Assembly (NCBI RefSeq): GCF_020520425.1
Contig: NC_079487.1
Coordinates: 107,852,141 to 107,916,140, forward strand
Length of the DNA stretch: 64,000 bases
From: Spinacia oleracea
Lineage: Eukaryota; Streptophyta; Magnoliopsida; Caryophyllales; Amaranthaceae
Reading direction: 5' to 3'
Of the stretch, positions 24,284 through 35,450 are shown one piece after another. The first letter of the stretch is position 1. The number at the start of each line of letters is the position of its first letter. Under the pieces are notes generated by a model. The model was not told the origin of the DNA. It ran no database searches and saw nothing but the letters and a program-made list of their open reading frames with translations. Made by a program: the position numbers and the translations under genes.

Positions 24284-24301
24284 TTGGCGCCGTCTGTGGG
24301 G
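24284..24301 (+). other. Primer-binding site of the Ty3/Tat element
   Basis: TTGGCGCCGTCTGTGGGG begins three bases after the LTR end. TGGCGCC-type sites complementary to a tRNA 3' end are usual in this position for plant Ty3 elements. Confidence 0.7.
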
Positions 24302-24351
24302 AAGAACACTTCAAAGCCTTTGAAAGACATCAATCACCTCTTTCCGCGAAA

Positions 24352-27300
24352 ATGGTGAATGATGTTGTTAACAACAATGACGACGATATGATGGTGCGGT
24401 CAGATTCAGAATCTGACCAAGAGGGGCACCCTCAATCGATGGCGAGGTCACAGCCAAGCAGAGCTACGACCGCCACAAATGCAGGACCTCCGATTCCAAC
24501 TAGGGAAGAGCTCACTGCGGCCATGACCATCATGCAAAACTTCCTCTTCAATGAGAAGCAGCAAGGACTGGCAAATGACCGCAGAGAAGAGAGGAGGACC
24601 AGGCGAAGGCTGAACGAGCCACCCAGTGCGGAAGTGTCCAGACCCGAACGAGAACTCCTTCCCTTGACAGGTACACACTTGACGTCGAGGTGGATGGAAA
24701 GCACGTGGGACACCCAAAAAAGGGCACAACAGCAACCAGATTGGTTTGCGAGACCATCGCCTACTCCAACAGCTCTCCAAAGCGAATCGACTACTCGTAA
24801 CACTCGGGTCCGAAGCTCGGTGCTCAGCAGGTTGAGGCCCTCGGTCCACTCAAGGTTAAGACCCTCGATCCATACGAGACTCGGGGTGGGCGAGCCAAGC
24901 AGATCTGGCGAACGACCCGAGGTCAGTAGCCGAGAGAGAAGAAGAGACAGGAGGCATGATCGAACCCCTAGCCCCCATCGTACGCCCGAACGTTCTAATC
25001 ACAGAACCTCGGCAAACGAAGGCATCAGGGCTAGACTCGGGAAAAGAATCATGACTCCCACGTCATCCCCTTTCTCGGACGAGCTGATCATGGAAGAAAT
25101 ACCGAAGGTAAGACTGCCAGCGCACCTGACCTACAGCGGAATCACAGATCCGAGGGATCATGTCATCTCCTACGAGCAGCAAATGTTCTTGAGTCCCTAC
25201 TCCGAAGCATGTTGGTGTAAATATTTCCCAACCACGCTAACCGGAGTGGCGGGTGAGTGGTTTAGATCGCTGCCGAAGGGATCGATCAAGAGCTGGAAAA
25301 AGCTGAAAAAGAGATTCTGCACACAGTTCGTGAGCAACAATCGCCCCGAGCGAACCACAGCAGAACTGACCTCAATCCAACAAGAAAGAGACGAAAGTCT
25401 GAGAGAATTCATGGCCAGATTCATGAAGGAATCAACAAACATACCAAACTTGCAGCCAGACGTGGCCATCTTCGCCTTGAAACACGCGCTCCAGGAAGGG
25501 AAGTTCCGTGACGAACTCTCAATGAAGAACCCCTCCAGAATAGCTGACGTGCTCCAAATGGCTGATGCGTTCATCAGAACCGAAGAGTTCAACAAGGCCG
25601 CTGCAAGATTGAAAGGATCGTCGGATCCGAGAGACACAAAGAATACCCAGAGCAAGCCCGAGGGCAGCTCAAGGAAGGGGAAAGAGAAAGTAGGAGCTAG
25701 AGAGATGAGCCCGAAGAAAGACGGGAGAAGGGGTGAACTTCAACCCAAGTACACCAACTACACTCCACTAGCTCTGCCCCGAAAAGAGATATTTAGCCTC
25801 AACAGAAATGACGAAAAGTGGAAACTACCTGGGAAGCTCAAGTCCAACCCAGCTCGGAGAAACAAGAACAAATGGTGCGAGTTTCATGATGACTTCGGTC
25901 ACCACACCGAAGAATGCAACTCGCTGAAAGACAACATTGAGGACCTCGTTCGCCGAGGCTACCTGAAACAGTACTTGTTAGACCGAAGGGAGGAAAAAGA
26001 AAAGGCCGCAAGCGGCAAACAACACGAGCAACCCCAGAAAAGGATCTACGAAGCAACAGGGCACAAGAAGAATGACATCCTAGTGGTGTTCGGGGGACAG
26101 AAGTCTGGCCAGGCCAGCAAAAAACACCTAAGAGCCCTCTCCCATCGGGTCAACTTCAGCGCGGTGGGAGACAACCAGCCACACCCCCCGAACATGACCT
26201 TCACTGCTGATGATTGCTTCGGAGTCCAGTACAAGCATGACGATCCTCTGGTCATTTCCATGGACCTCAATAACCACAACGTACATCGAGTGTTAGTCGA
26301 CGGAGGAAGTGCCGTCAATATCATCTTCAGAAACTGCTTCGAGCAGCTGATCCTCGAAGAGCCAGAGGAAGCACTGACGAAAGTCAGTTATCCTCTGATC
26401 GGATTCAACGGATCCGCAGCTATCCCTCGAGGAAAGATCACCCTGCCAGTCACAGTGGGTGAAGGCCAGGCAGCAAAAACCCTTCGGGACAAATTTTTGG
26501 TGATGGACTGCGACTCCGTATACAACGTAATCATGGGGAGAACCATGATTCACAAGATGCAAGCAGTCCCCTCCACATACCACCAGCTGATGATATACGT
26601 CTCGGATGCAGGATTCGCCGAACGAATCAGAGGTGATCAAGAAGTGGCGAGAAGAACCTGCCACACTGCTGTCCGAAAGCCCAAACTAGGGGACGACCCC
26701 GAAGAAGAAAAGGGAGCTACGGGAGAGGAAAGCGAGGCAAAAAGGAGAAGAGCAAGCACGAGCAGCTTGTCTCCCGCAGAAGTTGATGCCCGCCCCGAAA
26801 CCCTATCTCCCGAACCAGATCAAGAAATGGAGGATATCTTCCTCGAAGAGGATTCAGACAGGAGCGTCCGAATAGGCAAGGGCTTAAGCTCGGGGCTCCG
26901 AATCGATTTGATCCGATTACTCAGGGATCATAAAGACATCTTTGCATGGTCAGCAGCAGATATGCCAGGGATAAATCCGAAGCTGATTTGTCACAAGCTG
27001 GACGTCAACGCTGAAGCTCGGCCAGTCAAGCAAAAAAAGAGGAACTACTCCTCGGAGAAAAACAAAGCCATCGCCGAGGAGGTGAAAAAGTTGCAGGAGG
27101 CCGGATTCATTGAACCATGCATGTATCCGAAATGGCTGGCCAACGTGGTGATGGTCAAAAAAGCGAACGGCTCCTGGCGAATGTGCGTGGATTTCACAGA
27201 CCTGAACCGAGCCTGCCCCAAAGACTGTTATCCCCTGCCAAGGATAGATCAATTGGTTGACTCCACCAGCGGCCATGCACTGCTCAGCTTCATGGATGCC

Positions 27301-30105
27301 TTTTCAGGCTACCACCAAGTATTCATGCACCTCGATGACAGAGCAAAGACAGCGTTCATCACAAGCGCAGGAGTGTTCAACTATAAAATGATGCCTTTTG
27401 GCTTGAAAAATGCCGGAGCCACCTACCAGAGGCTAGTTGATCACGTCTTCACCGACCAGAAAGGGAGGAATGTGGAGGTCTATGTGGATGACTCCATCGT
27501 AAAAAGCATCAAGGAGGAAGACCACGTCAAAGACTTGGCAGAGACCTTCGGAAATCTGAGGAAATACAGCATGAAGCTGAACCCAAAAAAATGCGTCTTC
27601 GGGGTGAAGTCAGGGAAATTCCTCGGATTCATGGTGAGCGAAAGAGGAATTGATGCGAACCCGGACAAAGTCCAAGCAGCATTGGATTTACCCGAGCCGA
27701 AGACCAAGAGAGATGTGCAGAGGCTAACCGGCAGGTTAGCCGCACTAACAAGGTTCATATCAAAAGCCTCGGACAAGGGAGCCCCCTTCTTCAAAGCACT
27801 GAAACCAAAGAACCTTCCCGGAGGAGAAGCAGAACCAGTCAAGAAAAAGGGGGTCCCGAGGAAAGTGGATCCCGAACTGATATGGGAACAGGAGCAAAAA
27901 GAAGCTTTTCAGCAACTCAGAGCCCACCTAGCTCAACTGCCGACACTGGCCAGACCAAAGGAGGGGGAAACCCTGTACCTATATGTCGCAGTTAGCCCTG
28001 GAACCGTCAGCGCAGTGCTTCTTCGGGAAGAAGAAAAGAAGCAACAGCCAATCTACTTCACCAGCCGAACACTTACAGGGGCCGAAACCCGGTACCCACT
28101 CATCGAGAAAGTCGCATATGCAGTAGTGGTAGCTGCACGAAAACTGAGGCCATACTTCGACTCCCACCAGATCACAGTGCTAACTGACCAACCGCTCGAA
28201 AAAGTACTCGACAAAATAGAGAGGTCAGGAAGATTGGCTGCCTGGGCTTTCGAACTATCAGAGTTCGGCATCAAATATCAGCCGAGGACAGCAATCAAAG
28301 CACAAGCATTGGCAGACTTCTTGGCCGAGTGCTCATACCAGGAAATGCTGAATGATACGAAAAGCACTTGGGAGGTCTTCACTGACGGATCTTCCACAAT
28401 AAACGGCTCAGGAGCAGGAGTTGTACTAATCCCCCCGACGGGGAAAAGCATAGAGTATGCATTGAAGTTCGGCTTCAAAGCAACTAACAACGAGGCCGAA
28501 TATGAGGCCGCAATCGCAGGGATAGAGCTTTGTTTATCCCTGGAGGCCGAGCATGTTTGCCTCAAAACTGATTCCCAGCTTGTAGCCAACCAGATCCGAG
28601 GGGAGTATGAGGCCAAATGGCCCAGCATGACAGCTTACTTAGCAAAAATCAAGTCCTTAACGTCAAAGTTAAGATCCTTTGAAGTCATTCTCATTCCCCG
28701 AGGACAAAACACGCAAGCAGATGCACTGTCAAAACTCGCAAGCTCAACACTCATCGACCTAAACAGGTCGGTCCACGTGGAAGTTCACCAAGAGAGAAGC
28801 ATTGACTTGCTACCCACCACAGTATGCAGCTTACGTACCGAACCCAGCTGGATGGACGCAGTAGTTGCATACAAAGAAAGGGGAGAACTTCCCGAGGATA
28901 GGCTGCAGGCAAGAAAACTGAAAAGATTCAACAAGTGGTTCATCATCAGCGCCGAAGGAGAGCTCATGAGGAAATCATTCTCCGCTCCGCTGCTAAAATG
29001 TGTGGGTCCAACAGACGCTGACTACATCCTAAGGGAAATCCACCTCGGGATATGCGGAAACCACATCGGAGGCAGGACATTGGCACATAAAGCCCTTCGG
29101 GCTGGGTACTGGTGGCCCACTATGGTTTCCGAGGCAAAGCAGATGGCAAGGAAATGCGAGAAATGCCAAAAGTTCGCACCAGCCATCCATCAACCAGCTC
29201 AAACCCTACAATCAACGCTGTATCCATTACCATTCGCACAGTGGGGGTTAGACATCATTGGTCCCTTCCCCTCAGCGACGAACCAGAAGAAGTGGTTGAT
29301 TGTAGGAGTCGACTATTTTAGCAAATGGATCGAAGCCGAAGCTGTCTCCTCCATCACCGAACCTCAGGTCCGCAAGTTCATATGGCAGAACATAATCACA
29401 AGGTTCGGCATACCAAGACTGATGGTCTTCGACCACGGGAAACAGTTCGACAACACCCCGTTGCAAAAGTGGTGCAAACAGTTCGGCATACACCTAGCGT
29501 ACTCGGCAGTCTGTCACCCACAAAGCAACGGGCAAGCCGAAGCTGCTAACAAACTCATCCTCAATGCACTCAAGAAAAGAGTCGAGGATGACAAAAACAA
29601 ATGGTTAGAAGAGCTACCCGGAACGCTATGGTCCCTTCGGACCACTGAGAAAGAAGCTACCGGACAAACACCGTTCCACCTTGTATACGGATCCGAAGCT
29701 GTAATTCCTGTGGAAATCGGAACAGAAAGCCTGAGGATCCAGGCATACAACAGGTATGATGGGCTCCAAGGAGAAAGCAACAACCAACTTCTATCCGAAG
29801 CTCTCGATCTACTGGACGAAGCTCGGAACGATGCAAGGACACTCAACGCAGCCTATTTGCAGAGGGTCAACAAGCATTACAACCGAAGAGTCAACGCCAG
29901 ACCCCTAAAAGTCGGTGATCTAGTACTCAGAAACGCCGCCTCGGTTCAGAAAGGACGGATCCATGGCAAACTCTCAGCCACTTGGGAAGGACCATACATC
30001 ATCCATTCCGAAAAAAGGCCAGGCACGTATATGCTGAAACAGTTAGATGGAACAATTTTGAAGAACCATTGGAATACCGATGTTCTCAAGAAATATTTTG
30101 TATGA
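24352..30105 (+). CDS. gag-pol polyprotein of the Ty3/Tat element
   Basis: One long frame of about 1917 residues. I take the Met at 24352, the first suitable start after the primer-binding site; the frame is open further upstream into the LTR. In order: an Arg/Ser-rich N-terminal part; a retrotransposon gag domain near 25090-25600 (GEWFRSLPKGSIKSWKKLKK); a Cys/His cluster CEFHDDFGHHTEEC near 25880; an aspartic protease VLVDGGSAVNIIF near 26290; reverse transcriptase near 27030-27700 with YVDDSIVKS; a first RNase H near 27960-28330; a second RNase H beginning WEVFTDGSSTINGSG near 28371; an HHCC zinc finger near 29035-29170; and an integrase core (GLDIIGPFP, FDHGKQFDN, GQAEAANK) to about 29560. 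The protein makes and integrates the element's DNA copy. Confidence 0.95.
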   Translation: MVNDVVNNNDDDMMVRSDSESDQEGHPQSMARSQPSRATTATNAGPPIPTREELTAAMTIMQNFLFNEKQQGLANDRREERRTRRRLNEPPSAEVSRPERELLPLTGTHLTSRWMESTWDTQKRAQQQPDWFARPSPTPTALQSESTTRNTRVRSSVLSRLRPSVHSRLRPSIHTRLGVGEPSRSGERPEVSSRERRRDRRHDRTPSPHRTPERSNHRTSANEGIRARLGKRIMTPTSSPFSDELIMEEIPKVRLPAHLTYSGITDPRDHVISYEQQMFLSPYSEACWCKYFPTTLTGVAGEWFRSLPKGSIKSWKKLKKRFCTQFVSNNRPERTTAELTSIQQERDESLREFMARFMKESTNIPNLQPDVAIFALKHALQEGKFRDELSMKNPSRIADVLQMADAFIRTEEFNKAAARLKGSSDPRDTKNTQSKPEGSSRKGKEKVGAREMSPKKDGRRGELQPKYTNYTPLALPRKEIFSLNRNDEKWKLPGKLKSNPARRNKNKWCEFHDDFGHHTEECNSLKDNIEDLVRRGYLKQYLLDRREEKEKAASGKQHEQPQKRIYEATGHKKNDILVVFGGQKSGQASKKHLRALSHRVNFSAVGDNQPHPPNMTFTADDCFGVQYKHDDPLVISMDLNNHNVHRVLVDGGSAVNIIFRNCFEQLILEEPEEALTKVSYPLIGFNGSAAIPRGKITLPVTVGEGQAAKTLRDKFLVMDCDSVYNVIMGRTMIHKMQAVPSTYHQLMIYVSDAGFAERIRGDQEVARRTCHTAVRKPKLGDDPEEEKGATGEESEAKRRRASTSSLSPAEVDARPETLSPEPDQEMEDIFLEEDSDRSVRIGKGLSSGLRIDLIRLLRDHKDIFAWSAADMPGINPKLICHKLDVNAEARPVKQKKRNYSSEKNKAIAEEVKKLQEAGFIEPCMYPKWLANVVMVKKANGSWRMCVDFTDLNRACPKDCYPLPRIDQLVDSTSGHALLSFMDAFSGYHQVFMHLDDRAKTAFITSAGVFNYKMMPFGLKNAGATYQRLVDHVFTDQKGRNVEVYVDDSIVKSIKEEDHVKDLAETFGNLRKYSMKLNPKKCVFGVKSGKFLGFMVSERGIDANPDKVQAALDLPEPKTKRDVQRLTGRLAALTRFISKASDKGAPFFKALKPKNLPGGEAEPVKKKGVPRKVDPELIWEQEQKEAFQQLRAHLAQLPTLARPKEGETLYLYVAVSPGTVSAVLLREEEKKQQPIYFTSRTLTGAETRYPLIEKVAYAVVVAARKLRPYFDSHQITVLTDQPLEKVLDKIERSGRLAAWAFELSEFGIKYQPRTAIKAQALADFLAECSYQEMLNDTKSTWEVFTDGSSTINGSGAGVVLIPPTGKSIEYALKFGFKATNNEAEYEAAIAGIELCLSLEAEHVCLKTDSQLVANQIRGEYEAKWPSMTAYLAKIKSLTSKLRSFEVILIPRGQNTQADALSKLASSTLIDLNRSVHVEVHQERSIDLLPTTVCSLRTEPSWMDAVVAYKERGELPEDRLQARKLKRFNKWFIISAEGELMRKSFSAPLLKCVGPTDADYILREIHLGICGNHIGGRTLAHKALRAGYWWPTMVSEAKQMARKCEKCQKFAPAIHQPAQTLQSTLYPLPFAQWGLDIIGPFPSATNQKKWLIVGVDYFSKWIEAEAVSSITEPQVRKFIWQNIITRFGIPRLMVFDHGKQFDNTPLQKWCKQFGIHLAYSAVCHPQSNGQAEAANKLILNALKKRVEDDKNKWLEELPGTLWSLRTTEKEATGQTPFHLVYGSEAVIPVEIGTESLRIQAYNRYDGLQGESNNQLLSEALDLLDEARNDARTLNAAYLQRVNKHYNRRVNARPLKVGDLVLRNAASVQKGRIHGKLSATWEGPYIIHSEKRPGTYMLKQLDGTILKNHWNTDVLKKYFV

Positions 30106-30439
30106 TCTCTGTCTGTAAACCAAGTAAGTTGTTTAATGAGAAGAGGAAAGCCATTGGCACCATGAGTTTCATTAAACTTATCTCTATATTTATTGTCCCT
30201 TTATATATACATGCAGCCTCGGATCTGATCAATCCGAGACTAAAAACAGGATTGACTTTGCCCATTCCTTGATAAAATGCAAGAAATGACCAAATCATAC
30301 ACTTCAGGGAATCGTCCAGAATCCTCGGATTCGCGGTACCCTAATAAAATTTGTTCGCAACAAACAGTCGCTCGAATCAAGTTATAAAACTCCGGCTCAG
30401 ATCCACGGATCGCCGAAGGCATAACTAAAGAGGCAGACT

Positions 30440-30870
30440 AGCGATCTCTTGCCCAGGTTTCCGAACCACAAGAGATCGGAAGAACAATCCAAACCTCTGA
30501 GCAGATCGACGGATTTGAAGAGTCTGGAAACTAAAGAGTCTCTTAGCAGATCTAAGGATTTGAAGAACTCGCAAAACTAAAGAGTCTCTTAGCAGATCTA
30601 CGGATTTGAAGAACTCGCAAAACTAAAGAGTCTCTTAGCAGATCTACGGATTTGAAGAACTCGCAAAACTAAAGAGTCTCTTAGCAGATCTACGGATTTG
30701 AAGAACTCACAAAGTCAAAAAGTCTCTTAGCAGATCTACGGATTTGAAGAACTCGCAAAAGTTAAAAAGTCTCTTAACAGATCTACGGATTTAAAGAGCT
30801 CGCAAGATCAAAAGGTTTTTAGCAAGTCTACAGAAAGAGGAGCTCGAGAAATCTACGGATTTAAAGACCT
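30440..30870 (+). repeat. 46-bp tandem repeat block inside the Ty3/Tat element
   Basis: About eight to nine copies of a 46-base unit, GAGTCTCTTAGCAGATCTAC followed by GGATTTGAAGAACTCGC and an A-rich end. The inner copies are nearly identical and the outer ones diverge. Tandem repeats between pol and the 3' LTR are known in Tat elements. Confidence 0.9.
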
Positions 30871-31160
30871 AAAATTGCGAAAGAACAAGTTGAAAAGAAG
30901 CAGCCAAGTAACAAACATTCATTTTTTATTCAATATTTGGGGAGAGTACAAATACATTGAAAACCTCAAAAATTGAAAACAAAATGAAACAGTTAAAATC
31001 GGCAGCCATCAACAGACAATACCGGCCTACCGAAGTACTAAAGAAAACAAAAAGAAATGAGTACAACGCAGCGCCGAGGCAAAAGGGGGAAAGGCAAGCA
31101 CATGTTCGGAAGTCCTCAACTGGAACCGACCGACTCTGAAGAAGACGACTGCCCGAATCC

Positions 31161-34100
31161 CTAACTCTTGGGAGTCTCAGGAGCATCCCCCAGAGGAGCA
31201 TCCTTCGAAGAACCCCCAGCAGTAGTATCACCTTCGGAAGCCACCTTCTGGGCCCGAGCCTCTGCAAGAGCAGCTTGGCGTTCAGCTTCAGCTTCGTCTC
31301 GATCGGCCTGGCACTCCACCAAGTGATCCTGGGCCCTCATCCAGAGCGGAACCTTCTCATTCCAAGGGAAATGAGGCATATGCTTCGCGAACATCCGCCG
31401 AGCACCCAGGATGCCATTCCAGTATTGCTCCCTACACTGATCAGCAGTGTAGAGGTCAACTCTCTCTTGCTCCAACTTCCGAATGGCAGCATCCTTCTCT
31501 CGGATCTTCAGCTGGAGAACGGGCACCTTGTCAGCTTGATTCTGAACAATCTCCCGGTGCTTGATAAACTGCTGAAGCCTCGCCTCCGCTTCCTGGCTCT
31601 GCTTAATGGCCGCCTCAAATTTAGACGTCATCTCCTTGAGAAGACTGTCTTTTTCTTCAAGTTCGCTCGCAAACTTGGCAGCCATTTCTCTCCTCTCCCT
31701 GTCGAAGGAAGCTATCTTTTCAGCATCCTCTTCAACCTGGAAAGTGAGCTTCCCAACTTCGGCCCCGATCTGTTCCGCCGCTTCCCTAGCCTCACGACTG
31801 TACTGAAGGTACAGTTGCTTGATCTCCACCATCTCGGCCATGAGCCGCCCAGCCTTCTGGTCCAAGACAGGGATATCACGAGCATAAGCCTCCTGATACC
31901 TCCTCAGTTGCCTCTCCTCAACCGAGCTACACTCGGAAGCGAACGAGGACCAGAAAACAGCCTGGGAAAGAAGAAAAGACGAGAAAAGATGAGGAAAGAA
32001 GAAAACAACAAACCAAAAACGGAACTCAAAACAAAATTTCCAACACTTACCTCATTCAGATAATATTGGGCCATCATAGCTGGGTTCCTCTCCTCAGCTC
32101 CAGGAACCCTCCACTGCGGGTTGGCCCGAAGAAGATTCTCCCGTGCAGCTTCGGGACCCACCAAAGATCCCACGTGAGCCATGGGGTTCTCCCCCAAAAC
32201 CGGGGCTCTAGCATAGCGAGCCATCGCCTCCCTTACCTCCTCGGGGATCCGTTTCAGCGGAACATCCGAGCAAGGGTCAGCGTGGATCAGTCTATCCAGG
32301 GCCGAGGTCGAAGTAGAGCCCAAGGTCGAGTGGCGCCTCTTCCTCGTCAGACCCTGCTTGGTTTGCTCCTCCTCAGCAGAAGGGACCTCCTTCTCAGCTT
32401 CGGGAACCTCTATGTGAGCTTCGGTGAGATCCACCATCTCCTTATCTGGACTTTTCTCCCTTTCGAGAGAAACGTCAGCAGATTCTTCCTTCTGCTCGGC
32501 CACAATAGGGACATCCGAGCCAGGAACAAGGTCGGCTTCAATTGCCTCCATCACCTTGGTTATATCCTGGATCTCGATCCCTAAAGCAGCAGACGGCTTC
32601 AGCGGAGAGGGGATGGTATCTTCCTCAGCCAACGGTTGGTCCACGGGAGGCGGTTCCGCAACCACCACACTCTTCAACTTCTGCCCTGGCAAGGGCATGA
32701 AGTGAAGGAGATTTTTGGGAGGAGGCATGACTTCCGAAACCACTTCCTACAGGGCAAACGCTCAAAGGTCAGTTTCAGAAAAAGAGAGAACGGACCACAA
32801 AAAGCTCTAAGTCAGAACAAATACCTTCTCCGAAGACTGAGAAGCTTTCGCCTTCTTCGGATGCGCAGAAGGCCTCAAAAGAGTGCTGCCCTTCCTTTTG
32901 CGCTGATCCTAAACAGAAGAAACCAAGGGTCAATAAATGTAAAAGAAGACAAAGGAAGGAATAAAGAAAAATCGCGAAGTACCCGGTTCCTAGATAAAGA
33001 GATATCTATCCGAGCCGGAGATGAAACCGAAGGAACGGCACGCGGCACAGCGTCAGTCCCAGGACCCTAAAAAGATGGTCCAGGACCAAGACGTTAGCCG
33101 ACGGCCAACCAGAAAGAAAGACAAACAAAAGACTTCGAGATATAGAAACACTCACCGGATCCGAGGTTGTCCTCAAATCAGGGAGCACGACTTTCACTGG
33201 AACAGCTTCGGGAGAAGAAGCAGAATCCCACGGATCAGCTCGAACTTCAGATATCCGAGCGACACCCAACGGAGACAGCACGTAATCCTTCAAGCGAGGA
33301 TTACGAGGATTCTCCTTCCCGAACTTATAATCAGGGGCCGAGTCGTGAATGGTCTTCAGATCCAAAGAAATGCCCAAGACCACAGGATCAACGCAGCTAA
33401 AGCCGTACTCTGCAGAAACAAAGCACAAAACGAAGTCAATAAAACGAGACCAAAAAGGAGGAGGACAAACTTACTAAAGCACGGTCTCAGCCGAAAGACA
33501 CCTACCCCTGTCAAAAATCCTGCTGAGACCGGCAACAGCAAGAATGTCCTCCCGCAAGATATAGTTGAGGTTCGGGAGCCAGTTGGACGGCAATTTGTAG
33601 TTGTCCTCCCGAGCCAAAAACCACTGGAGGAGATCCACGTAGTGGTGATGGTTCCGATCCGGAGCAGCCACGCTTCGCATATCAGGATCAGGAGTCACAA
33701 ACCACTTCGGAGGGCGGTAAAAATGTGGATGCTTCGGATCTGTCGGCACACGAACGAACAACCACTCCGTCTTCCAATTATGATCAGAGCTGAGGTAAGG
33801 GTAGGCCGTAATGTAGTTCGGCTCCCCCTTCCTTCGGGATCTTTTGTTGATGATGGTCCACCAACCATACCCATCCCCCTTGGAAGCGTGGTTGAAAGAC
33901 AGATCGTGCAGATCCCGAAACACGGCAACAGAACATGGAAAGTTAATAAAATCGCACACCCATCTAAATCCGATGATGTGCCTCATAGATTTGGGGGTAA
34001 GTTGGGCCAAACTGATGTTGTACGACACCAGGAGCTCGGAAACGAAGGGATCCAAAGGAAAGCGGAGACCGTTCTCCAAATGATGAGTATACACAGAGAT

Positions 34101-34580
34101 GAACCCCCTCGGCGGATGAGTCACCCGAGGACGCTCCTGGTCGGGAAGCTCGCACCAGTACCCCAAGGCGTGCTGGATTCCGTATAACTCTTCGGCCCTC
34201 CGATGGTAATGCCCCAGCTTCGCCTCCACCAACCAGTCACCACTGACCGATTTTTCCAAGGGACCATCGATCTTAGTGGTCTCATGCAGAATCGGGGCAT
34301 ACTTGCCCTGCGGATCAGCTTCAGTCCAATGAACTGGAAACTCAGGGTAAGAGCGGCGCACACCCGAAGAGCCAGCTTTCTTACCAGAAGTTGCGCGTTC
34401 AGACACGCTAGACCCGCCAACAACATCATCTTTTGAAGCATCCCAACCAGTCGAACGCCTCTCCACTGGCCTCTCCGAAGGCCGACCCCTCGAAGTTTTC
34501 GGTAACCTTCCCGAAGGCACGTTCTCCCTCTCACTAGAGGAGCCAACGACGAACTTGCTCTTGCCCCTATTCTTTGCCAT
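31161..34580 (-). CDS. Antisense accessory coding block of the Ty3/Tat element
   Basis: Four substantial minus-strand reading segments (33474-34580, 33006-33428, 31904-32743, 31161-31865) lie between pol and the 3' LTR. The first starts MAKNRGKSKFVVGSSS and contains LELL-type text such as ISVYTHHLENGLRFPLDPFV, which I recognise as the plant 'putative gypsy type transposon' domain (Pfam Transposase_28, from memory). The last segment is a long, charged, coiled-coil-like region. Canonical-looking splice signals between segments suggest one spliced antisense gene, an arrangement known in Tat relatives such as Grande. Its function is unknown. Confidence 0.7.
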
Positions 34581-35003
34581 GGCCGCGAATTCTCGGTCTA
34601 GGGTTGAGATTGAGGGGTAGAAGGAAAAACGAAGAAAAAAGGAGAATTCAGAAACAAATTACCTTTTTCCGAAGCGGAATTCGCCGATAAAACGAACAAC
34701 ACAAGTTCCCGAAGTCTAAAGTTGGCCGAATTTCGTAGATCTGAAGAAACAAATTGCACTGCGATCGCCGGAATTTAGAGAGAGAATGGGTTTGAAAGAA
34801 GGAGTAAAAAGTTCGAAAAGAGCAACGCACCCCGTATTTATAGAAAAGAAAAGGGGCGCATCAACTTCCTCAACCCACGATCGCCACGACACAATACAAC
34901 TCCCAACACTCGTCATCAATGCAAATCATCCCTTTTCAAAAAAGAGAGGGAACTTTCGGACTTCTGACAGCTGGAAACCCACCCATTTAATTCTAAATGG
35001 ACC

Positions 35004-35020
35004 GGGTCTGGGGGGCATGT
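35004..35020 (+). other. Polypurine tract region before the 3' LTR
   Basis: GGGTCTGGGGGGCATGT directly precedes the 3' LTR, the expected place for the plus-strand priming tract. Confidence 0.6.
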
Positions 35021-35445
35021 TGTTTGGGCTCCCAATTGACTCTCAATTGGGCCACTAAGTCCAAAGCCCAATGGCTCTAAACAACAACATCGAACCTACC
35101 AGTGGCTATTCAGCCATCCATTAAGGCCCAAGGCCCAATAGCAATAAATGACCTATGGGCATTTATTATGCAAACACTATAAATAGGCCGCCAAGGCTCA
35201 CACCTCAAGGTACGTCCAATTTACCGCCTTAAGACTACTCTTCTAGAGAACTTCTCTCTAGAATCCGAGCATCATTCTTACTTAGGCATCGGAGGGGCTT
35301 TCCTCGGAAACACCCCCGAGGCTAGTGACTTTGCTCTTGTGCAGGTGAATTCGGACTCCGCTCATTCAAACAAGCAAGATCTTCAACACATACAAAGGGG
35401 CCTTCATTCGAAGCCCATTGTTTCCATCTTTACAACACCGGAACA
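35021..35445 (+). repeat. 3' LTR of the Ty3/Tat element
   Basis: 425 bp, identical by eye to the 5' LTR at 23857-24281, ending ACACCGGAACA just before the second GTTAG. Confidence 0.95.
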
Positions 35446-35450
35446 GTTAG

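Larger units (their letters stand above)
23857..35445 (+). mobile_element. Complete Ty3/gypsy retrotransposon, Tat lineage, 11.6 kb
   Basis: The order is LTR (23857-24281), primer-binding site, gag-pol (24352-30105), a tandem-repeat block, an antisense coding block (31161-34580), polypurine tract, LTR (35021-35445). The 5 bp GTTAG is duplicated at 23852-23856 and 35446-35450. The LTRs are both 425 bp and read as identical, so the insertion is very young. A second RNase H-like domain before the integrase, an antisense gene and 3' tandem repeats are features of the Tat group (Ogre/Retand/Grande relatives). The element looks whole. It interrupts the polygalacturonase gene. Confidence 0.95.

Noticed and set aside
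24432-29846. Many minus-strand frames of 60-150 codons across gag-pol
   Set aside because: They are shadows of the plus-strand polyprotein; none has a recognisable domain. Only the block after pol (31161-34580) has an independent case.
31275-34187. Plus-strand frames of 170-390 codons opposite the antisense block
   Set aside because: Their text is Arg/Pro/Ser-rich without domains, while the minus strand gives a recognisable domain, coiled coil and splice signals.
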